A stretch of DNA of 50,833 bases, taken from NCBI GenBank assembly GCA_947447155.1, contig CANFIN010000010.1, forward strand, positions 1-50,833, in the 5' to 3' direction. How positions within the stretch are numbered: the stretch's first letter is position 1; each line of letters begins with the position of its first letter. Both the position numbers and the translations under genes were made by a program. The notes beneath the pieces were generated by a model. That model saw only the letters and a list, made by a program, of their open reading frames with translations. It did not search any database and was not told the DNA's origin. Positions 41,371 through 48,209 of the stretch are shown in pieces. Origin of the DNA: Bacteroidota bacterium (GTDB lineage Bacteria > Bacteroidota > Bacteroidia > AKYH767-A > OLB10).

Positions 41371-41406
41371 ATCCTGACTCAATAATAATTGGGTCAGGAT
41401 TTTTAT
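41371..41406 (+). terminator. Intrinsic terminator of rpsU
   Basis: ATCCTGACTC and GGGTCAGGAT pair (10 bp with one T-G) around a ten-base loop, followed by TTTTTATTTT. Confidence 0.9.
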
Positions 41407-41509
41407 TTTGTTAATATGCTGTCAATAAGTATTTGATTTTATTTTAACTATTAAGTGCAATGCGCACTAATCAAGGTTATCTTTACGTTAGAAGTTTAAA
41501 TAAATACTT

Positions 41510-42406
41510 GTGAAGGAATCTGAACTTTTTTTAAAATATTTGATTGTTGAACGTAGATTTTCAAAACATACGATTACTAGCTATCAGACAGACATCCTTC
41601 AATTTACAAAATACATCAAGGACACTTACGAAATAGATGACATTAAAGAGGTAAGTCATCTTTACATAAGATCATGGATAGTGTCGCTTATGGAGACCGG
41701 GATTGACCCGAAATCGGTTAGTAGAAAGATAACTACATTAAGATCTTTTTATAAGTTTTTAATAAAAATTGAAGTGTTGGATAAAAATCCAATGCTTAAA
41801 ATTCAGGCTCCCAAGATTTCGAAAAAACTTCCCGAGTTTTTAGATGAAAAAAAAATGGAGGCCTTGTTTGACAATATGGCCAATGATGGCAATGATTATT
41901 TCGAGGTGCGTGACTTTTTAATTCTTGATTTTTTTTACAGAACGGGTGTTCGTTTATCGGAGTTAATTGAATTAAAAATTTCGGATGTTAATCTGTACAA
42001 TTTAACAATTACTGTCACTGGAAAGCGTAATAAAGTACGACAAATCCCAATTTCAATGGGTTTTAAACAGGCGATAGAAAAGTATATTGTACTACGCAAT
42101 GAATTTTTAAAATCGGAAGGCTTGGATAATCATTATTTTTTTATTGATAATAAAGGTAACAAAATGTATCCGGTCTTCGTTTATCGTATTGTTAAGGCTA
42201 ATATCAAAATGGTAAGCACAGGTAAGAAGAAGAGTCCACATGTTTTAAGGCACACTTTCGCTACAGCAATGTTAAATAATGGAGCAGACATCAATGCAAT
42301 CAAAGAAATATTAGGTCATAGAAATCTATCAGCTACTCAAGTTTATACGCATAACACAATTGAAAAACTAAAGGAAGTCTATAAACAGGCCTTCCCTAAA
42401 GCATAA
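41510..42406 (+). CDS. Tyrosine recombinase XerC/XerD family
   Basis: A 298-residue XerC/D-type recombinase. Residues 1-90 form the SAM-like core-binding domain (FLKYLIVERRFSKHTITSYQTDI), and the catalytic domain follows with R in FYRTGVRLSELI, HVLRHTFAT (H-x-x-R), LGHRNLS (H) and nucleophile Tyr in ATQVYTHN. Size and motifs fit the chromosome-dimer recombinases that act at dif near the replication terminus, not a phage integrase. The GTG start is the only good one after the upstream stop. It lies between rpsU and hpf, a placement seen in other Bacteroidota. Which of XerC or XerD it is cannot be told here. Confidence 0.9.
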   Translation: MKESELFLKYLIVERRFSKHTITSYQTDILQFTKYIKDTYEIDDIKEVSHLYIRSWIVSLMETGIDPKSVSRKITTLRSFYKFLIKIEVLDKNPMLKIQAPKISKKLPEFLDEKKMEALFDNMANDGNDYFEVRDFLILDFFYRTGVRLSELIELKISDVNLYNLTITVTGKRNKVRQIPISMGFKQAIEKYIVLRNEFLKSEGLDNHYFFIDNKGNKMYPVFVYRIVKANIKMVSTGKKKSPHVLRHTFATAMLNNGADINAIKEILGHRNLSATQVYTHNTIEKLKEVYKQAFPKA

Positions 42407-42431
42407 AAACTAATTTTTAAAAATAAGACTT

Positions 42432-42731
42432 ATGAAACTAAAAGTTCAATCCATCCATTTTGATGCAGACCGTAAATTGTTGTCCTTTGTTGAGGAGAAA
42501 ATCGAAAAATTGACTCATTTTTATGAAGATATTATTGACGGAGAGGTTTTTCTTCGACTTGATAAAAACTCTGAGAAAGAAAACAAAATTGCTGAAATAA
42601 AATTGAACACACCTGGCAAAACGATGTTTGCAAGCGAGCAATGTAAGTCTTTTGAAGAGGCAACAGACATTGCAGTTGATGCATTAAGAAAGCAAATCAC
42701 AAAGTATAAAGGGAAATTGCGTGGCAATTGA
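42432..42731 (+). CDS. hpf: Ribosome hibernation promoting factor (short HPF/RaiA family)
   Basis: A 99-residue protein of the ribosomal subunit interface family (PF02482), short form. Motifs: KVQSIHFDADRKLLSFVEEKIEKL, the beta strand VFLRLDK, and the FEEATDIAVDALRKQITKYKGKL helix with basic residues that bind the 30S decoding region. Short HPF promotes 100S dimers together with RMF in enterics; a partner is not known in Bacteroidota. It starts 25 bases after the recombinase gene and is probably co-transcribed. The end has a hairpin terminator. Confidence 0.92.
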   Translation: MKLKVQSIHFDADRKLLSFVEEKIEKLTHFYEDIIDGEVFLRLDKNSEKENKIAEIKLNTPGKTMFASEQCKSFEEATDIAVDALRKQITKYKGKLRGN

Positions 42732-42756
42732 ATTCTGAAATAAATTTGAATAAAAG

Positions 42757-42786
42757 ATGCGGGCATTAACTCGCATTTTTTATTTT
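42757..42786 (+). terminator. Intrinsic terminator of hpf
   Basis: ATGCGGG and CTCGCAT pair (7 bp with one G-U) around a six-base loop, followed by a long T-rich run. Confidence 0.8.
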
Positions 42787-42863
42787 TACCCTGTTTGATT
42801 AAAGATTTTTTACAAACTTGATAAAAAATATTAGGGGATATCAAAAATTTTTATGCAGAATGC

Positions 42864-42893
42864 TTGTTTCAATCAAATCATTTAGTAAATTTG
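42864..42893 (+). promoter_or_regulatory. Promoter of the tRNA-tuf operon
   Basis: TTG at 42864-42866, a 19-bp spacer and TAAATTTG at 42886-42893, followed by CAATCC. It lies 44 bases upstream of tRNA-Thr(TGT) and likely drives the four-tRNA/tuf transcript. Confidence 0.8.
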
Positions 42894-42937
42894 CAATCCG
42901 ATTTTAAGAGATGTTAATTTAGTTCATTGAAATTCAA

Positions 42938-43014
42938 GCCGATGTAGCTCAGTTGGTCAGAGCTACTGATTTGTAATCAGTAGGTCGGGGGTTCGAATCC
43001 CTCCATCGGCTCCA
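42938..43014 (+). tRNA. tRNA-Thr (anticodon TGT)
   Basis: Acceptor GCCGATG pairs with CATCGGC; anticodon stem ACTGA/TCAGT with loop TTTGTAA, giving anticodon TGT for ACA/ACG. The T loop GTTCGAATC is normal. The 3' end reads TCCA, so CCA appears to be encoded, unlike the following tRNAs. Confidence 0.95.
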
Positions 43015-43114
43015 ATTGTTGTAGATTTAAGACGTAGTGAGTTAGAATGTGGTGTTTAGTAAGAGTCCTTGAATCCGTTTCTAATTTTTCGGAAGTATCC
43101 GGAAAAAAGGCTTA

Positions 43115-43197
43115 GGGGAGATACTCAAGTGGCTAACGAGGACAGACTGTAAATCTGTTGACATACGTCTTCACAGGTTCGAATCCTGTTCTCCCCA
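43115..43197 (+). tRNA. tRNA-Tyr (anticodon GTA)
   Basis: Acceptor GGGGAGA pairs with TCTCCCC. Anticodon stem ACAGA/TCTGT, loop CTGTAAA, anticodon GTA. It has a long variable arm as expected for class II tRNA-Tyr. CCA is not encoded. Confidence 0.95.
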
Positions 43198-43295
43198 CGA
43201 ATGCTTTACATAATAAGTAGGGCAAAATTATATTGGCAAGAAATCTTGCCTTCGATCTTTGAATAGTGATGCACAAAAGTGCATTTATTTAATTA

Positions 43296-43368
43296 GCGGA
43301 AGTAGCTCATTTGGTAGAGCATCAGCCTTCCAAGCTGAGGGTGGCCGGTTCGAGCCCGGTCTTCCGCT
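43296..43368 (+). tRNA. tRNA-Gly (anticodon TCC)
   Basis: Acceptor GCGGAAG pairs with CTTCCGC. Anticodon stem TCAGC/GCTGA, loop CTTCCAA, anticodon TCC (GGA/GGG). CCA is not encoded. Confidence 0.95.
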
Positions 43369-43443
43369 CAAGGTTAAATGATTTGTGAAGTTGAAGGCGT
43401 GATTGTTTTCCGCGATTGATCTCAGGTATGTCAAATGTATCAT

Positions 43444-43516
43444 GCCAATGTAGCTCAGTCGGTAGAGCACATCCATGGTAAGGATGAGGTCACCAGTTCG
43501 ATCCTGGTCATTGGCT
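43444..43516 (+). tRNA. tRNA-Thr (anticodon GGT)
   Basis: Acceptor GCCAATG pairs with CATTGGC. Anticodon stem CATCC/GGATG, loop ATGGTAA, anticodon GGT (ACC/ACU). The last tRNA before tuf, as in the ancestral bacterial order. CCA is not encoded. Confidence 0.95.
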
Positions 43517-43580
43517 CAAAGTAGATAATATAAGAATTAAAATAAATAATAATAATTAAACAAAAAACAAATCTAATAAA

Positions 43581-44768
43581 ATGGCAAAAGAGAAATTTGA
43601 TCGCTCCAAACCTCACGTAAACATCGGAACGATCGGTCACGTAGACCACGGTAAGACCACTCTGACAGCTGCAATTACCAACGTACTTGCTCAATCAGGT
43701 CTTGCAGAGAAGAGGGATTTCGCCTCTATCGATAACGCTCCTGAAGAAAAAGAGCGTGGTATCACTATTAACACTGCACACGTAGAGTACCAAACTGCTA
43801 ATCGTCACTATGCACACGTTGACTGTCCAGGTCACGCGGATTATGTGAAGAACATGGTTACAGGTGCGGCTCAAATGGACGGTGCTATTCTAGTAGTTGC
43901 TGCTACTGATGGTCCTATGCCTCAAACTCGTGAGCATATCCTTTTAGCTCGTCAGGTAGGTGTACCTAAAATCGTTGTTTTCATGAACAAGGTTGACATG
44001 GTTGACGATCCTGAATTGTTAGACTTAGTAGAAATGGAAATTCGTGAGTTACTATCATTCTATGAATATGATGGTGACAATACACCAGTTATCCGTGGTT
44101 CTGCATTAGGTGGGTTAAACCTTGATGCGAACTGGATGCCTAAGATTCTTGAATTAATGGAAGCAGTTGATACATTTATTCCAATTCCTCCTCGTCAAGT
44201 TGACCTACCTTTCCTTATGCCAGTTGAGGATGTGTTCTCAATTACAGGTCGTGGAACAGTAGCTACAGGACGTATCGAGCGTGGAGTTATCAACTCAAAT
44301 GATTCAGTTGAAATCATCGGGATGCAGCCTGAGAAATTAACTTCTACTTGTACTGGTGTTGAGATGTTTCGTAAGATTCTTGATCGTGGAGAAGCTGGAG
44401 ATAACGTAGGTTTATTGTTACGTGGTATTGAGAAAACTGATATCCGTCGTGGTATGGTTATCGCCAAGCCAGGTTCAATTACTCCTCACACGAAGTTCAA
44501 GGCTGAAATTTATGTATTGAAGAAAGAAGAAGGTGGACGTCACACTCCATTCCATCAAAAATATCGTCCTCAGTTCTATTTACGTACAACTGATGTAACT
44601 GGTGAAATTACTTTACCAGAAGGACGTGAGATGGTAATGCCAGGAGATAACGTAACAATCACTGTTGAGTTAATTCAACCAGTTGCTATGGACAAAGGTC
44701 TTCGTTTCGCTATCCGTGAAGGTGGTCGTACGGTAGGTGCAGGTCAGGTAACTGAAATCATCGCCTAA
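43581..44768 (+). CDS. tuf: Elongation factor Tu
   Basis: A 395-residue translation GTPase that brings aminoacyl-tRNA to the ribosome. G1 is [10 protein letters not shown], the switch I region carries [10 protein letters not shown]3 is DCPGHADY, G4 is NKVDM and the G5 region holds SALGG. Domains 2 and 3 follow ([13 protein letters not shown]; the C-terminal [13 protein letters not shown]). Codon use is visibly biased to preferred codons, as expected for a very highly expressed gene. It ends the tRNA-Thr/Tyr/Gly/Thr transcript. The order tRNA-tuf-tRNA-Trp-secE is conserved in bacteria. Confidence 0.98.
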   Translation: MAKEKFDRSKPHVNIGTIGHVDHGKTTLTAAITNVLAQSGLAEKRDFASIDNAPEEKERGITINTAHVEYQTANRHYAHVDCPGHADYVKNMVTGAAQMDGAILVVAATDGPMPQTREHILLARQVGVPKIVVFMNKVDMVDDPELLDLVEMEIRELLSFYEYDGDNTPVIRGSALGGLNLDANWMPKILELMEAVDTFIPIPPRQVDLPFLMPVEDVFSITGRGTVATGRIERGVINSNDSVEIIGMQPEKLTSTCTGVEMFRKILDRGEAGDNVGLLLRGIEKTDIRRGMVIAKPGSITPHTKFKAEIYVLKKEEGGRHTPFHQKYRPQFYLRTTDVTGEITLPEGREMVMPGDNVTITVELIQPVAMDKGLRFAIREGGRTVGAGQVTEIIA

Positions 44769-44788
44769 TTATACAAAGTAATTGAATA

Positions 44789-44817
44789 GTATGTCCCGGC
44801 GAAGAGTCGGGACATAC
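44789..44817 (+). terminator. Hairpin after tuf, candidate terminator
   Basis: GTATGTCCCG and CGGGACATAC form a perfect 10-bp stem around a nine-base loop, 20 bases after tuf. The following bases are CTATTT and not a true T-run, so termination is probably partial. Confidence 0.5.
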
Positions 44818-44928
44818 CTATTTAAAAAGGTGGTATTTTTTTCGGAGGAATTTAATGATTTTGACGGAAAAAAACAAAATAAAATTGTGTTAAATACAAT
44901 TGTATTAAGTAACCACATTGAGAAATTT

Positions 44929-45001
44929 ACGGGTGTAGCTCAATTGGTAGAGTAGCGGTCTCCAAAACCGTTGGCTGGGAGTTCGAGTCTCTCCACCCGT
45001 G
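44929..45001 (+). tRNA. tRNA-Trp (anticodon CCA)
   Basis: Acceptor ACGGGTG pairs with CACCCGT. Anticodon stem GCGGT/ACCGT with loop CTCCAAA, anticodon CCA. CCA tail is not encoded. It immediately precedes secE, as is common in bacteria. Confidence 0.95.
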
Positions 45002-45029
45002 CAAAAAGAGAAAAATAAACGACATAGTT

Positions 45030-45224
45030 ATGCAAAAATTACGCGCTTATATCAGTGATTCATATAATGAGCTGATGAATAAAGTATCATGGCCAACATG
45101 GGCTGAATTGCAAAGTAGTTCAATGGTAGTTTTAATTGCCACTTTATTGTTTGGGGTTGTCGTTTTTTTAATAGACACAGTATTCCAAGGTTCGTTGAAT
45201 TTGATTTATAATTTGTTCTCTTAA
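45030..45224 (+). CDS. secE: Preprotein translocase subunit SecE
   Basis: A 64-residue SecE. The amphipathic N-terminal helix (ISDSYNELMNKVSWPTWAELQ, with the conserved WPT) is followed by one membrane helix (SMVVLIATLLFGVVVFLIDTVF). It clamps SecY in the SecYEG channel. This is the single-helix form typical outside enterics. It starts 28 bases after tRNA-Trp and is followed by nusG at five bases. Confidence 0.95.
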   Translation: MQKLRAYISDSYNELMNKVSWPTWAELQSSSMVVLIATLLFGVVVFLIDTVFQGSLNLIYNLFS

Positions 45225-45229
45225 TTTCT

Positions 45230-45781
45230 ATGTCAGATTCTACAGGCAAAAAATGGTATGTGATCCGTGCGGTTAGTGGTCAGGAGAAAAAGGTAAAACA
45301 ATACCTTGAATCTGAGGTTTTACGCGCAGGTCTTTCTGATTATGTTTCTCAGGTATTGATTCCAATGGAGAAATATTATCAAATTAAAGATGGTAAAAAA
45401 GTTAGCAAGGAAAGAAGTTTTTATCCTGGCTATATTTTGATTGAAGCAAACTTAATGGGAGAGGTACCCCATGTAATTCAAAACACTACGGGCGTGATTG
45501 GTTTCTTAGGTGCTAAAGGAGAAGCCCCCGCACCTTTAAGAATATCTGAGGTGAATAGAATTTTAGGTAAGGTTGATGAATTGGCTGATAGTGAAGAGGT
45601 AATCAATGTGCCTTATGTTGTTGGTGAAACAGTTAAAGTAACTGACGGACCGTTCAATAGCTTCTCTGGAATTATTGAGGAAGTAAATGAAGAAAAGAAG
45701 AAATTAAAAGTAATGGTTAAAATTTTTGGACGTAAGACTCCTTTGGAGTTAAGTTATGTTCAAGTTGAAAAAGAATCATAA
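45230..45781 (+). CDS. nusG: Transcription termination/antitermination protein NusG
   Basis: A 183-residue NusG. The NGN domain (residues 7-120) starts with KKWYVIRAVSGQEKKVKQYLE and contains RSFYPGYILIEANL. The KOW domain (about 125-180) includes GETVKVTDGPFNSFSGIIEEVNEEKKKLKVMVKIFGRKTPLEL. It binds RNA polymerase and links it to Rho or the ribosome. It overlaps neither neighbour and is in the secE-nusG-rplK order conserved in bacteria. Confidence 0.97.
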   Translation: MSDSTGKKWYVIRAVSGQEKKVKQYLESEVLRAGLSDYVSQVLIPMEKYYQIKDGKKVSKERSFYPGYILIEANLMGEVPHVIQNTTGVIGFLGAKGEAPAPLRISEVNRILGKVDELADSEEVINVPYVVGETVKVTDGPFNSFSGIIEEVNEEKKKLKVMVKIFGRKTPLELSYVQVEKES

Positions 45782-45873
45782 ACACTTTGATGCCTACCTT
45801 GGTTGATGCTTCCACATTTCAAGATTAGGATTCTCCATCTAAGAAAAATGATAAATACTAATAATTAAACAAA

Positions 45874-46317
45874 ATGGCAAAGGAAATAGGCGCACTGATT
45901 AAGTTACAAGTAAAAGGTGGTTCTGCAAATCCAGCACCTCCAATTGGTCCTGCATTAGGAGCGAAAGGGGTGAACATTATGGAGTTCTGTAAGCAATTTA
46001 ATGCAAGAACTCAGGATAAAGCAGGTCAAGTATTACCAGTAATTATTACAGTATATACAGATAAGTCATTCGACTTTATCATCAAGACACCTCCAGTATT
46101 CATTCAATTGATGGAGGCTGCAAAAATTCAGAAAGGTTCTGCTGAGTCTAACAGAAAGAAAGTTGGTTCTGTAACATGGGAACAAGTACGTGCAATTGCT
46201 GAAGCGAAAATGGTAGACATGAATTGTTTTACTGTTGATTCTGCCATGAAAATGGTAGCAGGTTCAGCTCGTAGTGCTGGTATCAATGTAACAGGGACAT
46301 CTCCTTGGGCTGAGTAA
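45874..46317 (+). CDS. rplK: 50S ribosomal protein uL11
   Basis: A 147-residue uL11. The start ([28 protein letters not shown]) is diagnostic. It binds 23S rRNA domain II at the GTPase-associated centre with uL10. The C-terminal part ends in GTSPWAE. No frameshift or insertion. Lies 92 bases after nusG and 78 before rplA. Confidence 0.97.
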   Translation: MAKEIGALIKLQVKGGSANPAPPIGPALGAKGVNIMEFCKQFNARTQDKAGQVLPVIITVYTDKSFDFIIKTPPVFIQLMEAAKIQKGSAESNRKKVGSVTWEQVRAIAEAKMVDMNCFTVDSAMKMVAGSARSAGINVTGTSPWAE

Positions 46318-46395
46318 TTATAAACCCTATGTAGTATCGTTATCGCTTGCTGCTTCCCGTGATCGATATACATTTAAACAAAAACAAAAATTAAA

Positions 46396-47085
46396 ATGGC
46401 TAAGTTAACTAAGAACCAGAAGGTGGCTTATGCAAAAGTAGATGCTAATAAAGCTTACACTTTGCAGGATGCTTCAAAACTTGTAAAAGAAATTTCTTTT
46501 GCAAAATTTGATGCTTCTGTAGATCTTAGCGTACGCCTTGGAGTTGATCCACGTAAAGCGAATCAAATGGTTCGTGGTATCGTGACACTTCCTCACGGAA
46601 CTGGTAAAACAGTGCGCGTGTTGGTATTATGTACGCCTGACAAAGAGCAAGAGGCAAAAGATGCCGGTGCTGAATTTGTTGGATTGGATGATTTCATCCA
46701 AAAGATTGAAGGCGGATGGACAGATGTTGATATCATCATCACCATGCCGAGTGTAATGGCGAAAGTTGGTAAATTGGGTAAAATCCTGGGACCGCGAAAC
46801 TTAATGCCTAATCCTAAGACAGGAACAGTAACCAATGATGTTGGTAAAGCTGTAGCAGAAGTAAAAGCGGGTAAGATAGATTTTAAGGTTGATAAAAGTG
46901 GAATTATACACGCTTCAATCGGTAAAGTATCATTCGATGCTCAAAAGCTATCCGATAATGCTCATGAGTTATTATCTACAATTGTAAAGTTAAAACCATC
47001 AGCTGCTAAAGGTACATACATGAAAAGTATTTCTATGAGCAGCACAATGAGTCCGGGAATTTCAATCGAACCAAAATCGATTTAA
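46396..47085 (+). CDS. rplA: 50S ribosomal protein uL1
   Basis: A 229-residue uL1 of the L1 stalk, with [22 protein letters not shown] at the N-terminus and [21 protein letters not shown] in the central domain. It binds 23S rRNA and, in many bacteria, represses its own operon by binding the leader mRNA. A candidate leader site at the rplK-rplA gap or upstream of rplK was not recognisable by eye. Confidence 0.97.
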   Translation: MAKLTKNQKVAYAKVDANKAYTLQDASKLVKEISFAKFDASVDLSVRLGVDPRKANQMVRGIVTLPHGTGKTVRVLVLCTPDKEQEAKDAGAEFVGLDDFIQKIEGGWTDVDIIITMPSVMAKVGKLGKILGPRNLMPNPKTGTVTNDVGKAVAEVKAGKIDFKVDKSGIIHASIGKVSFDAQKLSDNAHELLSTIVKLKPSAAKGTYMKSISMSSTMSPGISIEPKSI

Positions 47086-47120
47086 TAATTCCATTTAAAA
47101 ACATTAATTCGTAACGTCAA

Positions 47121-47642
47121 ATGACCAGAGAAGAAAAAAACCAGATTATCGATGAGCTAGTATCGGTGCTTTCTAGTACAGGAAGCTTCTATATTACAGA
47201 TATCGGTACTCTGAATTCAGAAAAGACTAGTAAGTTGCGTCGTTTGTGCTACAACAGACAAGTGCAATTGAAAGTTGCGAAGAATTCTCTGATTAAAAAA
47301 GCTCTAGAGCGTATAGAAGGTGATTACAGCCAAATGATTCCTGCAATGAAAGGTTCATCTGCAGTGATGGTTGCTGAAATCCCTAACGTTCCAGCTAAGT
47401 TGATCAAAGACTTTCGCAAGGAGAGTGATCGCCCTGTATTGAAGGCCGCTTCTATCGATGGAGGTATTTATGTCGGAGATAATCAGTTAGAATCATTAGC
47501 TGCATTAAAATCGAAAAATGAACTTATCGGCGATATCGTTGGATTACTTCAATCGCCTGCGCAATCTGTTATCTCTGGCCTTAAAGGTCAAGGAGGCAAA
47601 ATTGCCGGCATCCTCAAAACGTTGGAAGAGCGTGCAGCATAA
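47121..47642 (+). CDS. rplJ: 50S ribosomal protein uL10
   Basis: A 173-residue uL10, the base of the L7/L12 stalk. The N-terminal RNA-binding part has FYITDIGTLNSEKTSKLRRLCYN, and VAKNSLIKKALE follows. The C-terminal helix (ISGLKGQGGKIAGILKTLEERAA) holds the bL12 dimers. It lies in the usual place before rplL. Its leader contains no obvious long stem. Confidence 0.96.
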   Translation: MTREEKNQIIDELVSVLSSTGSFYITDIGTLNSEKTSKLRRLCYNRQVQLKVAKNSLIKKALERIEGDYSQMIPAMKGSSAVMVAEIPNVPAKLIKDFRKESDRPVLKAASIDGGIYVGDNQLESLAALKSKNELIGDIVGLLQSPAQSVISGLKGQGGKIAGILKTLEERAA

Positions 47643-47710
47643 TTGCAGCTTAAATCTTCAAAAAACAAAATCTATAAATTATTTAAAAATCCTTAAAAAA
47701 AATAAAAAAA

Positions 47711-48085
47711 ATGGCAGATTTGAAATCATTCGCTGAACAGTTAGTTAATCTTACTGTAAAAGAAGTTCAGGAACTTGCTCAAATTCTTAAAGATGAGTAT
47801 GGCATTGAGCCAGCAGCAGCAGCAGTTGCAATAGCAGCTCCAGCAGGTGGCGGCGCAGCAGCAGCAGAAGAGCAAACATCATTCGATGTAATTCTTAAGA
47901 GTGCTGGTGCAAATAAATTAGCTATCGTTAAGTTAGTAAAAGATTTAACTGGCTTAGGCTTGAAAGAAGCTAAAGATTTAGTAGACGGAGCACCAAAACC
48001 ATTAAAAGAAGGTGTTTCTAAAGATGAAGCTAATGCATTAAAATCTCAATTAGTTGAGGCTGGTGCAGAAGTTGATATCAAGTAA
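47711..48085 (+). CDS. rplL: 50S ribosomal protein bL7/L12
   Basis: A 124-residue bL12. The N-terminal dimerisation helices ([24 protein letters not shown]) lead to an Ala/Gly hinge (about residues 37-53), and the C-terminal globular domain binds translation factors ([46 protein letters not shown]). It is highly expressed. A hairpin follows before rpoB. Confidence 0.97.
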   Translation: MADLKSFAEQLVNLTVKEVQELAQILKDEYGIEPAAAAVAIAAPAGGGAAAAEEQTSFDVILKSAGANKLAIVKLVKDLTGLGLKEAKDLVDGAPKPLKEGVSKDEANALKSQLVEAGAEVDIK

Positions 48086-48105
48086 TTGAAATTCAATTAA
48101 TTATC

Positions 48106-48141
48106 AGACCTGCGCCACTAAACCGGTGGTGCAGGTCTTTA
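48106..48141 (+). terminator. Attenuator-like hairpin between rplL and rpoB
   Basis: AGACCTGCGCCAC and GTGGTGCAGGTCT form a 13-bp stem with one G-U pair around a seven-base loop. Only CTTTACC follows, so this is a weak terminator, at the place where enteric bacteria have a partial terminator that lowers rpoBC relative to ribosomal protein output. By analogy, attenuation or an RNase cleavage site is likely. Confidence 0.65.
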
Positions 48142-48209
48142 CCATTTTATAAGCTGAATACCGCTTATTATGAACGGTTGTTAAATATTAACATTAAAAC
48201 TCCTTCCAC

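Noticed and set aside
41510-42406. Phage integrase / integrated element at the tRNA cluster
   Set aside because: The recombinase has XerC/D size and motifs and a conserved housekeeping context; no att repeats were seen at the tRNA genes.
43455-43694. Minus-strand ORF over tRNA-Thr and tuf
   Set aside because: Translation of the antisense of a tRNA and the tuf start; common database artefact.
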